Positions 27,034-36,173 of a stretch of 64,000 bases of DNA are shown here, piece after piece. Each line of letters starts with the position of its first letter. Position 1 is the stretch's first letter. Source of the DNA: Carboxylicivirga fragile (GTDB lineage: Bacteria; Bacteroidota; Bacteroidia; Bacteroidales; Marinilabiliaceae). A model generated the notes under the pieces. It was not told the origin of the DNA. It saw only the letters and a program-made list of their open reading frames with translations, and ran no database searches. A program made the translations under genes and the position numbers. The stretch is from NCBI GenBank assembly GCA_025499625.1, contig JAFMVD010000011.1, forward strand, positions 1 through 64,000. The letters are read 5' to 3'.

Positions 27034-27246
27034 ACTTTTAAATATCGTGTTTATATCTAATGGCAAACATACGGATTACTTCAGACCCAAAAAATGATAT
27101 TTTTTAGGGTTGATTGAATTTAAGAATAGTCAATCACAAAAAAAACTGATCTTTGTGCTAGAAAGTTGTATTCTTTAAAAGTGTAATATTAATCTGATTA
27201 CAAAGTGGAATTAAGGGTTAGTTAGTTTTGGTATTGCTTTATAAAT

Positions 27247-28461
27247 CTAAAAAATTGTGTAGCCAAAAATGACAGAAAATGTCTTGTAATCAGATATCCA
27301 GAGTAGGTAATCGCGGAATAAATCGCGCTTGGTGTGTCCTCTTAGCTCAAAGGAGTATTTATTTTTAAAGACATATCCGGCTCCAAATGCATAATTATCA
27401 AGAGTTTTTATTTCTAATTCCGATCCAGATGCGAAATTAACTTTTGAATTTAAACTGAAGTCAATTACGATGGCTCCATTTATGAATATCTTTGAAGTTT
27501 CATTTAAAAAGAAATAATACCTAAGGCCTATAGGAACCTCAATTGATTTGTAATCAACCTTGGCATATTGAGTAGTATATGAAGAATATTGATAGGCCGT
27601 TTCAACCTTATCACTTTTAAAATATTGATAGGTTGGTTCAAGTATAATCGCCCATTTGTTTTTATTATAGGGTAATATAAATTCCGCTTCTAGTCCAAAC
27701 CTAAAGTTGGTAGCACTCCCAAAGTCTGCATTACGTGTTGGCGCTTCATCATTTTTTATACTTAGAGATGAAAAATTGATTCCTGGTCGGATATTTAAGT
27801 TGAATAATTCTTTCTTCTTTTTGGTTTCAAAATTCGCTATTTCTTGTCCATTGTATTTATTGTAGTCAACAAATACAGCAACTAAGTCTTTTTTGTTATA
27901 TCTGATGTTTTTGGCTTTAACAGAGGTAAGTGATGGATGGCTTAGGTGGTTAACTAGCTGTTGCTTGTAAGCATTGTTTTCACGAATCCGATGTTCCGAA
28001 TTAAAGTATTGTTTATATACTAAAGGCTCTATTGTTGAATTATCTAGTTTGTAAAAGAAGCGCTTTAGTCCCTTGTTATTTTCATAAAAATACAGATTAG
28101 CTTTCCCTTCGATAAGCACCTTTAAGAATACTGTTTCTTCTTTAAATACAGGTTTCCTAACATCACTAAAACTATTGATATCATTGCTAGATTGATCAAT
28201 TTCTACCGTACTTCGTATATACCGAGACACATCATAAACACCAAACTCTCGTACTGCATTTATATCTATTTCTTGTGCATTACCATCCAAGGATGTTTTG
28301 TATTCAAAATTTGTTGGATTGTTTTTCCAATCCAAATTCTTAATCAAACATTCTATTTTATCATTTTCGTTATTAATGAAAAAACCTTTTTCAAAAGAAA
28401 TTTGAGAATGAGCTATAAGAAATGTGAAGGCGAATAAAAATAATAGGTTTAGCTTTTTCAT
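27247..28461 (-). CDS. Outer-membrane beta-barrel protein, PorT-like
   Basis: A 404-residue protein with a signal peptide (1-19). The first 200 residues form an unassigned soluble region. From about 220 the sequence becomes an alternating beta-strand pattern starting KKKKELFNLNIRPGINFSSLSI, as in the OMP_b-brl_2 (PF13568) barrels, ending in FSVIFGYTIF with C-terminal Phe. The N-terminal segment GFFINNENDKIECLIKNLDWKN is typical of a common Bacteroidota family of unknown role. Monocistronic. Confidence 0.65.
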   Translation of the reverse strand: MKKLNLLFLFAFTFLIAHSQISFEKGFFINNENDKIECLIKNLDWKNNPTNFEYKTSLDGNAQEIDINAVREFGVYDVSRYIRSTVEIDQSSNDINSFSDVRKPVFKEETVFLKVLIEGKANLYFYENNKGLKRFFYKLDNSTIEPLVYKQYFNSEHRIRENNAYKQQLVNHLSHPSLTSVKAKNIRYNKKDLVAVFVDYNKYNGQEIANFETKKKKELFNLNIRPGINFSSLSIKNDEAPTRNADFGSATNFRFGLEAEFILPYNKNKWAIILEPTYQYFKSDKVETAYQYSSYTTQYAKVDYKSIEVPIGLRYYFFLNETSKIFINGAIVIDFSLNSKVNFASGSELEIKTLDNYAFGAGYVFKNKYSFELRGHTKRDLFRDYLLWISDYKTFSVIFGYTIF

Positions 28462-28562
28462 CGAGTTTGGTTAGTTTATTTGAAATTACTAACATAATGA
28501 TTAGTCTAATAAATTCATAGAAATAAAATTATTTAGATTGAGTCAAATTACTTTATAATCAC

Positions 28563-28607
28563 AAAAAATCCAATCTCTCATGTAATACGGAGATTGGATT
28601 TCTTTTT
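28563..28607 (-). terminator. Terminator of the copper receptor gene
   Basis: AAATCCAATCTC / GAGATTGGATTT stem, 12-nt loop, with an A-run on its left giving a T-run on the minus strand. Confidence 0.8.
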
Positions 28608-28618
28608 AAATGTATACT

Positions 28619-30886
28619 CTAAAAGTTCAGCGTTAGTCCGATGAAGAAATTTCTTCCGGGTGCATAAATAGGGTTTTCCGTGCCACGCACCGAGCGGTTG
28701 AGATGTTCGTAATAGGTTTCGTCCAATAAGTTATTGACCATGGCATTTACTTTAAGTTTCTCGCTGATGGCATAGCCTAACTTTAAATCGAGTAAGGAAA
28801 AATCAGGCGTTGCAGTCTCACCATATTCCTCCGAAATACGATCTTGCTTTGTCACATAACGAAAAGTAAGCTCAGGAATTAGTTTCCCATTAAGATAAGT
28901 TCCCATAAGCGCATAGCGAAAGTCCAAGGGAGCGATTTCGGGAAGAGGCTGTTTACGTTCCAAATCCTTGGCATAGGTATAAGCAATGCCCAATTGATGC
29001 TTTAGACCCATGGGTAATGCTTGTGTCCAGTTCATTTCGAAACCAGTTTTTAATGCGTCATCAATATTGATGTAGCGACGTACACCCGGACTATTGGGTA
29101 GTCGTTGCCTTAATTCTGGGTCGATTACGGATGAGATATAGTCTTGCAAGTAAGCAGCAAACAGATCGATGTTAACGGCTGTGGATTTATTCTTCCATTC
29201 AAATGTAAGATCCACCTGATTATTCACTTCAGGATCAAGCTTAGGATTACCCAACATCTCGTAAGGATCTTGCCCAACAGGGAAATAATTGATGAAACGC
29301 TCGGTTAAACTTCCGCTACGTTGCGCTCTTCCCAGATACAACCCTGATGATGTATTTTGTCCAAAATGCTTTTGGATACCAATGCTGAGGTTCGGGTTTA
29401 TTTGAGTGATATCTGTTTCGGGATATACACTTGTAAAATCAGGGCTAGGATCATTTATTTTTGCATAGTTACGCTCCAGTCTACCCGAGAAAACATAATT
29501 CAAGGCATTGGTGTTTAATTGGTACTCGGCAAAGAGGCCGCTCTTACTGATGTTCGCATCTTGCCAGGCATTATCGTTAAAAACCTTGCCATTATTAGGC
29601 CCCATTATAAACGTTCTTACACGTGTACCTTCGGCTCCTTCAATTCTTAGATCGGCTCCAGCAAATAATTTGGACCTGCTAAACTCCCAAATACCTTCGG
29701 TTCGGCCACCATAGTTGTAGGTACTAGCGGCTGTTTCGGCATTGAGCATGCGTGGGTCAAGTTGTTTGAGGCGGTTGTCCATAAAATGGTCGACAAAGGA
29801 GGCAAATAATGTTGTGTTCCACGATTTTAAATCCTTATCCAGAATCTGAATCTCGTGTCTGGCATTAAATAGCCAGGTGTCGTCGTTACGTAAATCCATT
29901 GCCAATGCTGGGAAATCAACGTCGCGAGCCCTATTGTACGTGGCTGAAATGCTTAGTTGTTGGAGTTTGCTAATTTTTAGTCCAAGCCTAGTTCCAAAAC
30001 TACTTCGTAAAAAACCGGCTTTAACTTTCTCGCCATTGCCTGCTGTGTAATCCCTACCTTGCGACCAGGCTCCGAATAAACTTAAATCGTATTTGCTGTC
30101 GCTAAACCCAAGCTGCCCTTCACCACGTTTAATGTTGCCGTTTGTTTCGTAGGCGGTCGATAATCGTCCATAGGTATTGCCTTGCTCACTAAAGCGCGGT
30201 TGAGACGGGATGAAATTGATGGTTCCACCAAAACCCGTTCCGTAGCGTAAGGCATGTGGCCCCTTGTACACTTCAACCCGATCCATCAGGTTAGTTGAAA
30301 TCTGACTCGAAGGTGGGTCCATACGGTTAGGGCAGGCGGCTGTTGCGCTTTGTGCACCATCTATAACCAGATTTAACTGATCGTATTTAAAACCTCGAAA
30401 CACGGGATCGAAACCATAGTTTCCACTTTTTCGGATACTGTTAAAAGCTGGCATTTGATTTAAAATTTTGGCTCCATCATGTTCCAATCGTTCTTGATAG
30501 TCGATTCCGATGCCCGCGTCAGGTTTTTGACCAGGTTTCATGGCAATGACCATTACAGGGAATAAATGTTGATTCATCGGCATGCGCGAGTAGCTGCCTT
30601 GTTCCACAATTTGTTTTAATTCTTCAGCATTCCATTCCCACTTACCATAATTAAGATGTGAGAGTTTCATGGTTGCTTGGTCGCTCATTTGGAAGCTGAT
30701 TAGGCCATCTTTATCTGAAGCACCATGCTGATCACCATAAATAAAGTTGACCCCGATTATTGGAAGCTTAGTGTTCGCATCAATTAGTATAATGCTTGAC
30801 CCGTTCACTGTCGGGTTTATTTGTGCTACAACATTATTGGCCATGATTAAGCATAGCAATGTTATTAGTATGTGTTTTAAGCTCAT
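28619..30886 (-). CDS. TonB-dependent copper receptor, OprC/NosA-like
   Basis: A protein of about 755 residues with a signal peptide (1-22), an N-terminal extension of carboxypeptidase-regulatory type, a plug domain and a 22-strand barrel ending in LTLNF. The plug motif GFDPVFRGFKYDQLNLVIDG, followed by ACPNRMDPP, is the hallmark of OprC/NosA copper receptors. The CxxxM pair (Cys185, Met189) and a later HxM in VDHFMDN (His367, Met369) match the four copper ligands known from OprC. ATG 30886 is chosen over an upstream GTG because it fits the signal peptide. The small Cys-motif gene lies 130 bp upstream on the same strand. Copper import is therefore the likely role. Confidence 0.8.
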   Translation of the reverse strand: MSLKHILITLLCLIMANNVVAQINPTVNGSSIILIDANTKLPIIGVNFIYGDQHGASDKDGLISFQMSDQATMKLSHLNYGKWEWNAEELKQIVEQGSYSRMPMNQHLFPVMVIAMKPGQKPDAGIGIDYQERLEHDGAKILNQMPAFNSIRKSGNYGFDPVFRGFKYDQLNLVIDGAQSATAACPNRMDPPSSQISTNLMDRVEVYKGPHALRYGTGFGGTINFIPSQPRFSEQGNTYGRLSTAYETNGNIKRGEGQLGFSDSKYDLSLFGAWSQGRDYTAGNGEKVKAGFLRSSFGTRLGLKISKLQQLSISATYNRARDVDFPALAMDLRNDDTWLFNARHEIQILDKDLKSWNTTLFASFVDHFMDNRLKQLDPRMLNAETAASTYNYGGRTEGIWEFSRSKLFAGADLRIEGAEGTRVRTFIMGPNNGKVFNDNAWQDANISKSGLFAEYQLNTNALNYVFSGRLERNYAKINDPSPDFTSVYPETDITQINPNLSIGIQKHFGQNTSSGLYLGRAQRSGSLTERFINYFPVGQDPYEMLGNPKLDPEVNNQVDLTFEWKNKSTAVNIDLFAAYLQDYISSVIDPELRQRLPNSPGVRRYINIDDALKTGFEMNWTQALPMGLKHQLGIAYTYAKDLERKQPLPEIAPLDFRYALMGTYLNGKLIPELTFRYVTKQDRISEEYGETATPDFSLLDLKLGYAISEKLKVNAMVNNLLDETYYEHLNRSVRGTENPIYAPGRNFFIGLTLNF

Positions 30887-31015
30887 TACTGTTCTTTTTA
30901 AAGGAATATTATGCACCCATGTTTATTCTATTTATACAATATAATGCATAGGCATACACGCACCAACTCAAACCAAAGCATTTGCAGATTGGTAGAGTTT
31001 ATTAATAAAATGTGA

Positions 31016-31402
31016 TTAAATGATAATAAGCTTTGGAGGGCGGAAAATCTGATTTAAGTGTTGGTTATAGCTGAGCAGAACAGCTTTGCTACGGTCAATC
31101 TTATTAAGATGTATGCCAAGTGGCATTTTTAGTTTGATATTGACTTGAACAAAAAGAGTTTGGAAATCTAACTTGTTACTTCTGTTGGCAGGTATGTTTT
31201 TTTCGTCCGCTGTATTAACCTTGTTAAGCTGCTTTTTAAGATGGCATTTACCATTACATTTTTTAATTGGCTCATCTTTATTGATACATAAGACCTTTGC
31301 TATATAGTCCTGATTGATTTTAAAATCCGCAACAATCCATACCCTAGCCATTTCGGGTAGCAGAAAAACCAATAGTAGAGATATGGCAATGAGGTGTCGC
31401 AC
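31016..31402 (-). CDS. Small Cys-motif protein linked to the copper receptor
   Basis: A 128-residue protein with a hydrophobic N-terminus (HLIAISLLLVFLLPEM), then FKINQDYIAKVLCINK and a CNGKCHLKKQL motif, i.e. one Cys followed by CxxxC and His, suited to metal binding. Similar small proteins accompany TonB-linked copper genes in Bacteroidota. The C-terminus (FRPPKLIII) is basic then hydrophobic. The start is GTG; a stop codon lies in frame a few codons upstream and no ATG is available. It is first in a two-gene operon with the receptor. Handling of periplasmic copper is inferred. Confidence 0.65.
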   Translation of the reverse strand: MRHLIAISLLLVFLLPEMARVWIVADFKINQDYIAKVLCINKDEPIKKCNGKCHLKKQLNKVNTADEKNIPANRSNKLDFQTLFVQVNIKLKMPLGIHLNKIDRSKAVLLSYNQHLNQIFRPPKLIII

Positions 31403-31631
31403 CTTATTTAGGTTTCGGTTATTTTAACTTAGATAAATATAACTAACAAAAGCCCTAATGGTTTTCACCATTGGTGTTTTATATCCATCAAACTCAGAAC
31501 ATCACAATACAGATAGTTTAAAGTCACAAATATCCATAGTGTTGATAGAATTACTTTTCTATCTTTCCCTTTAATTACTTTGTTGAATGTTTCCATTTTC
31601 ATTTTTTTAAGGACTGATGTTTGGGTTTCAA

Positions 31632-32582
31632 TCAAGTTAGCCTCTTATCACAAACCCATATTTTTCTGGCAAAATTATTCTTGCCTTTTTTACTTACACT
31701 GCAACTATCTGCAATCTCAAATCCTATACTTTCGATAAAGTCAGTAATATCTGAGGTGGATACAATCACAAGTCGATTGGTGAGTTCTGCCGAAGATTTA
31801 ATAATGTGCAGTACATCTTCATCGCTGGAGCGGCTGTACAAATTGTAGGGCAGGTCAAGAATGGCCGCATCATATTGCTTATTAATATCTTTTATGTCTG
31901 AGCGAAATACAGTTGATGGATAATCGAAGTGGCTTAGGTTCTTGCGCGCATCCCTACATGCCTTCCAGTTAATATCGCAGCCATCAATTTCAATCCCGGC
32001 AAAGCAAGCTTCCAATAGAATTGTGCCCACACCACAACAGGCATCTATTAACCGTTTCTCCTCATCACCCCCGGTAGCAATATTAACGAGGGCTTTGGCT
32101 ATGTTTACACCAATTGAGTTACTGAATGAGTAGGGCTTTTTACTGTGTTTGTACCAATCAAAAGTGTCTTTGATTAAAAGACCAAAGTACCAAACACCCT
32201 TATAATAACATAAACCATAAGTGATGCTTGGATTGTAATAATCGGGATCCCCTTCAATGCTCCAGCCGACGTCTTTTAATTTACTAAGTCGATCAGCATA
32301 GTTTGTCGTATCTCCATCAAGAACCAGGTATTCAGCTTTGAAACCCTCGCTATGTATGTTTTCTTCTTTTACTTTACCTATTAGTTCCGAGTAATCTGTG
32401 GCATACGTAATAATGTCTAAGCGATTTTTAATAAAAGCACTGCTCGAAGGTTCTATTTTTACATCACTAAAAAGCAGTTTATGCTTTACTTTCTTTTTAA
32501 ATATATGCCTCGATTCGAGTTGGCATAATTCAAACTCTGAATCATCATAAGTAAAGGTATATACATATTGGTTTGCTTGCAT
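31632..32582 (-). CDS. TRM11/UPF0020-like RNA methyltransferase
   Basis: A 316-residue protein. The C-terminal half is a Rossmann methyltransferase: SAM motif I DACCGVGTILLEA (about 183-195), acidic motif II GIEIDGCDIN, and catalytic motif IV as DLPYNLYS (about 240). The N-terminal 150 residues take the place of a THUMP domain but show no clear THUMP signature. The nearest families modify guanosine N2 in tRNA or rRNA (TRM11, RlmL, Trm14), so an RNA target is probable. A second member lies at 47615. Monocistronic. Confidence 0.65.
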   Translation of the reverse strand: MQANQYVYTFTYDDSEFELCQLESRHIFKKKVKHKLLFSDVKIEPSSSAFIKNRLDIITYATDYSELIGKVKEENIHSEGFKAEYLVLDGDTTNYADRLSKLKDVGWSIEGDPDYYNPSITYGLCYYKGVWYFGLLIKDTFDWYKHSKKPYSFSNSIGVNIAKALVNIATGGDEEKRLIDACCGVGTILLEACFAGIEIDGCDINWKACRDARKNLSHFDYPSTVFRSDIKDINKQYDAAILDLPYNLYSRSSDEDVLHIIKSSAELTNRLVIVSTSDITDFIESIGFEIADSCSVSKKGKNNFARKIWVCDKRLT

Positions 32583-32721
32583 ATATTGAAGTTGTCAATT
32601 CTGGCTTGGTACAATTTTTTTAGCCTTATTCTTGGTTAAAGGTGTATAATACATTGCATATGGGCAAGTATTGTACAAGAACAGTTTGGGCCTTGCGCGA
32701 TGATCGTAATGATGAAGCAAT

Positions 32722-32749
32722 AAAAAACCCGCCAAGGAAGCGGGTTTTT
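32722..32749 (-). terminator. Terminator of the PQQ-propeller gene
   Basis: AAAAACCCGC / GCGGGTTTTT stem with a CAAGGAA loop and A-run on the left. Confidence 0.8.
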
Positions 32750-32777
32750 ATCTGTTAGGAAAGTTAAGTAACCGTTG

Positions 32778-33980
32778 TTACTCAATTGATTTAAGGATTT
32801 TTAATTCGATTGCGTAAATGTGACCATCGGCACTTCCAAAATAAATGATATTGCCATCAACATGAGGTGTGGAAAGGATGGAGCCCATTTCAAGTATCTT
32901 TTTCTCGCTAGCCTCATAGTCGGCACCGTATAAAGTAAAGCCGGGTTGAAAGTTACCTTTGGCATCAAATATTTTGTGATAATTAGCCTTGCTGCCCTCA
33001 GTGCTGAATTCAGATATTAGCTCACCATTATCTGGATTTAGTGCATACAATTTGCCATTGTGTGAACCAAATACCAAAGCTCCTTTGTGAATAATTGCCT
33101 CGCCAAACACGCGCATATTGATAGCATGTTCCCACTTAATAATTCCGCTTTGGGCATTCATGCATATCATTTTATGACCATCGGAAAGGCCAAAGTATAA
33201 ATGATGCTTATAAAAGAGAGGACTCGCAATAATCCAGCCGTGTGGTTCGCGATAGTTCCATAAGCATTGACCCGTTTCGGCATTTAAAGCATAGAGATTG
33301 TAATCTCGGGTGCCGAAATATAATATGTTGTTATGCAAGATTGGAGCCTTTGGGATGGCTCCATGGGGGAAGTACTGCGCACCTAGTGTTTTAAATTTCC
33401 AGATGAGCGTACCGTCTTCAGCATTTAAGGCATAAAGGTGACCATCGAAACCAGAAATGTAAATAATACCTTCTGCAATCAATGGATTGGCATGGATAAT
33501 ACCTTTGCTTCTGAAGTGCCAAAGTTCTTTACCCGACAGGGCATCAATGGCATACAGGCACGAGTCGCCACTTCCCCAATAGATTGTGTTCTTGTTTATA
33601 CTTGGCTGTGATAAGTAATAGTCCCAAATATCCTTGTCTTGCTCTCCCTTTGAGGCAAACTCCCAATTGATATCTCCTGTTTTTGTTGAGAGGCTATAAA
33701 GTTTGCCCAAATTTGAGCCTACAAACAAGTTTTGCTTGTGCAAGCTTGCTGTTGAGAATTTAGATCCTCCCAAAGTTTGTTTCCATTGCAACTTGCCATT
33801 GTTTTTATCCAAGGCATAAAAATCGCCATCAGCACTACCTGCATAGGCATTAGTATCGTCGGTGATTACACTTGCAAATATCTGACCTTCGGTTTTAAAC
33901 GACCATATTTTAGAAAATTGAGCGCTAGCAGTATGGCTTGAAATGGTAATCGATAAAAGGACAAGAAGTAACTTATTCAT
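32778..33980 (-). CDS. PQQ-like beta-propeller repeat protein, secreted
   Basis: A 400-residue protein with a signal peptide (1-20, ending ASA). At least seven propeller blades follow, each with a version of YxGSxDGxLYALNxxxGxxxWxF (YAGSADGDFYALDKNNGKLQW, YFGTRDYNLYALNAETGQCLW, YFGSADGHIYAIELK). It resembles BamB and PQQ-dehydrogenase scaffold repeats, but no dehydrogenase catalytic residues or BamB context are evident. A periplasmic binding or assembly role is possible. Single gene with a strong terminator. Confidence 0.75.
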   Translation of the reverse strand: MNKLLLVLLSITISSHTASAQFSKIWSFKTEGQIFASVITDDTNAYAGSADGDFYALDKNNGKLQWKQTLGGSKFSTASLHKQNLFVGSNLGKLYSLSTKTGDINWEFASKGEQDKDIWDYYLSQPSINKNTIYWGSGDSCLYAIDALSGKELWHFRSKGIIHANPLIAEGIIYISGFDGHLYALNAEDGTLIWKFKTLGAQYFPHGAIPKAPILHNNILYFGTRDYNLYALNAETGQCLWNYREPHGWIIASPLFYKHHLYFGLSDGHKMICMNAQSGIIKWEHAINMRVFGEAIIHKGALVFGSHNGKLYALNPDNGELISEFSTEGSKANYHKIFDAKGNFQPGFTLYGADYEASEKKILEMGSILSTPHVDGNIIYFGSADGHIYAIELKILKSIE

Positions 33981-34230
33981 TGGTTCGGGTTTTATATCTC
34001 ATGCTAAGGACAGGTTTAATCGTTTTTACCCCTATCTGAATGATGAAAAAATCGATAATCTTATTGTTTTTAAGATGTGTGTTTTTTCAATGCAAAGACA
34101 CAGATTAGTTATTCCTGAAAAGCCGAGCTTCGAAACGTTGTTTCGATTCGGAGTATCATACATGAATTTGAATCGATGAAATGATTTTCTCGTCTAAGAA
34201 ACCAAAAGATAATCCAAAATATCTGTGTAT

Positions 34231-34434
34231 TTAGTTCTCCATTTCTCTACTTATTGCTCCTGCTATATCCTGTATTCTACTCCAATATTCAGTTATCATA
34301 AATTCGGATAAGGGAGGATATTTCCCATTTAACTTACGATGGACATCAAGTAAAACCCTATTAAAATGGTTCAATTCATCTAACTCAGCTGGGCTAAAAC
34401 TACTTTTAATACTGATGAAAAGCCTGAGATACAA
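34231..34434 (-). CDS. Small hypothetical ORF overlapping the esterase gene
   Basis: 67 codons from a TTG start, overlapping the last 29 bp of the esterase gene in another frame; an in-frame stop lies three codons upstream. The predicted protein is helical and hydrophilic (SFSPAELDELNHFNRVL). Translational coupling to the esterase is possible. No ATG is present apart from one late codon, so this may be a chance frame. Confidence 0.25.
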   Translation of the reverse strand: MYLRLFISIKSSFSPAELDELNHFNRVLLDVHRKLNGKYPPLSEFMITEYWSRIQDIAGAISREMEN

Positions 34435-35266
34435 AATGCAGCACTACAGGTAATGACTCCCGCCAATAGGTCCAATTGTGGGCTCCATCGCGTACACGGT
34501 ATTCGTGGGGTATTTTCTTTTTTGTCATGGCAATATGTGCCAGGCTATTACCTTCAAATAAGAAATCATCATCGCCACAGTCGATAAACCAGCGTACACT
34601 TTTAATATCATCAACTGGAAGTTGGTCTATGAGCGAAAGTGCATTGTGTTTCTCGTAATAATTTTTGATTTGAGCTTCACTATGTTTTTCGTAGGCATTA
34701 ACAAAACGATCTTTAAATTCCTCTATACTTAATGGACCTACATAGGCACTAAGCGGGCAAGCCGATGAGAATAGTTCAGGACGATGCAGTGCATACATAA
34801 ATGATCCGCCGCCACCCATCGATAAACCGGCGATGGCACGAAAACGTTTTTCACCTTTTATGCGGTATGTGCTTTCAACATGTGGCATTAACTCCTCGAA
34901 AAAGAAATCTTCATAATCCCACTTGCCATTTATATCGTTAAAATAACCTTTTTGACCAGTGTTCGCATCGGGCATAACAATAATCATGGGTGTGCATTTG
35001 CCTGCTTTTATCGCCTTATCAGTTATATGTAAAACCTCACCAAACTGCACCCAACCTGTTTGATCATCACCTGATCCATGTAGTAAATATAAAACTGGAT
35101 AACTACGTTCGGATGTTTCATAGTCCGGCGGTAGGTAGATGGCGTATTTTCTTTCTCCCTTTAGTATTTCGCTGGTCATACTTAAGTCGTCGTATACTTT
35201 GCCAGTTTGTGCCATGCTAAAATGACTTAGTAACGATGCAATAACAATGAATAGTAAATTTCTCAT
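34406..35266 (-). CDS. Secreted esterase, alpha/beta hydrolase
   Basis: A 286-residue protein with a signal peptide (1-19). It belongs to the putative esterase family (PF00756; feruloyl esterase, S-formylglutathione hydrolase and antigen 85 relatives). Visible are YPVLYLLHGSGDDQTGW (oxyanion region), the nucleophile motif GLSMGGGGS (Ser about 149), an acidic residue in DCGDDDFL, and the catalytic His in the DGAHNWTYW motif (about 262-270). The natural substrate may be a carbohydrate ester. It follows the ExbD-like lipoprotein by 24 bp on the same strand, suggesting cotranscription. Confidence 0.85.
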   Translation of the reverse strand: MRNLLFIVIASLLSHFSMAQTGKVYDDLSMTSEILKGERKYAIYLPPDYETSERSYPVLYLLHGSGDDQTGWVQFGEVLHITDKAIKAGKCTPMIIVMPDANTGQKGYFNDINGKWDYEDFFFEELMPHVESTYRIKGEKRFRAIAGLSMGGGGSFMYALHRPELFSSACPLSAYVGPLSIEEFKDRFVNAYEKHSEAQIKNYYEKHNALSLIDQLPVDDIKSVRWFIDCGDDDFLFEGNSLAHIAMTKKKIPHEYRVRDGAHNWTYWRESLPVVLHFVSQAFHQY

Positions 35267-35290
35267 TGGATAGATATTATATGGTTTATC

Positions 35291-36064
35291 TTAATTTTCA
35301 GGGATAACATTTAGGATTTTTCGGAATCTAATTCTATTAATTTCCCACTTTAATGAATCATCTAATTCAGAATACGTTTGTCCGTAATTAACCTTTGCGG
35401 AATGTTCTCTTTTTTCGCTTAATGCGATATTATATAGGTCTGCCATTTCGATAACATCAGCTATACTACTTTCAACTCCAGGATTAATTATATAAATACA
35501 TTTTATGGTATCTCTTATTGTATTTTCTAGCTTTTGTGATAGTTCTTTTTTATTTAGTAAAGAGTCATTCACAATGTAAGAATTAAAAGAATGTTTATTA
35601 ACCACTAAAATATTAAGAGAATCGCCCTGCATTTTTGTTTTGTTAAGAATGTCATTATCCAAACTATCTTGATATTCGCCAACAGAAGCGAAGAAAAAGC
35701 GCACATATGATGATTCTTTTAAAGAATTTGTTTTAAAATAAAACCTATGGATAGATGCTTCTCTAAATTTCTGAATAATGGTGTCCACTTTTGAATATAT
35801 GCAATTTTTATCAACGTAAATGATTGCATCTAAATGAATATCTTCTTTTGCCTCATCCCGTGTCTTTGATATGAAATCAGGAATGACGGATAGATTAGAT
35901 ATTCTTTCCTTGTTCAGATAGATATCCTTATCTGTGATTTTCAGTTTAATGTATTCTATATGTTTGCGTTTAGGTAGCACGTCATTGTGATACGATTTTG
36001 GCAATTTAAATTGATTACATGCTATTAAGAAGGGTAGAAATAAAAACAGTACTAATCTATACAT
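35291..36064 (-). CDS. Lipoprotein with two ExbD/TolR-like periplasmic repeats
   Basis: A 257-residue lipoprotein (signal 1-15, lipobox LIAC, Cys16). Two segments share an ExbD/TolR-like pattern. The first is IKLKITDKDIYLNKERISNL then LDAIIYVDKNCIYSKVDTII and FREASIHRFYFKT (about 40-110). The second is LNILVVNKHSF...YIVNDSLLNKKEL then KCIYIINPGVESSIADVIEM and LYNIALSEKRE (about 150-225). In ExbD these elements are residues of the periplasmic domain that contacts ligand, but here no transmembrane anchor or plug Asp exists. A periplasmic peptidoglycan or TonB-linked role is speculative. It shares a strand with the esterase 24 bp downstream. Confidence 0.5.
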   Translation of the reverse strand: MYRLVLFLFLPFLIACNQFKLPKSYHNDVLPKRKHIEYIKLKITDKDIYLNKERISNLSVIPDFISKTRDEAKEDIHLDAIIYVDKNCIYSKVDTIIQKFREASIHRFYFKTNSLKESSYVRFFFASVGEYQDSLDNDILNKTKMQGDSLNILVVNKHSFNSYIVNDSLLNKKELSQKLENTIRDTIKCIYIINPGVESSIADVIEMADLYNIALSEKREHSAKVNYGQTYSELDDSLKWEINRIRFRKILNVIPEN

Positions 36065-36173
36065 TACGTTTTTTTAATTCAACTTGAATTTAAAGATAGT
36101 AATGTAAGATGACATTTTAAGGGATTAATTAACAACGGTTATGCAATAAGTGGTAAAAAATCGACTAATGTGC

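Noticed and set aside
34140..34165. Inverted repeat TCGAAAC...GTTTCGA as a terminator
   Set aside because: It lies upstream of the minus-strand gene at 33980 and has no T-run; more likely chance or a weak structure, so not annotated.
33981..34230. Hidden gene in the spacer before the PQQ-propeller gene
   Set aside because: Only a short frame of 78 codons without start context or coding character; it overlaps the expected promoter of the minus-strand gene.
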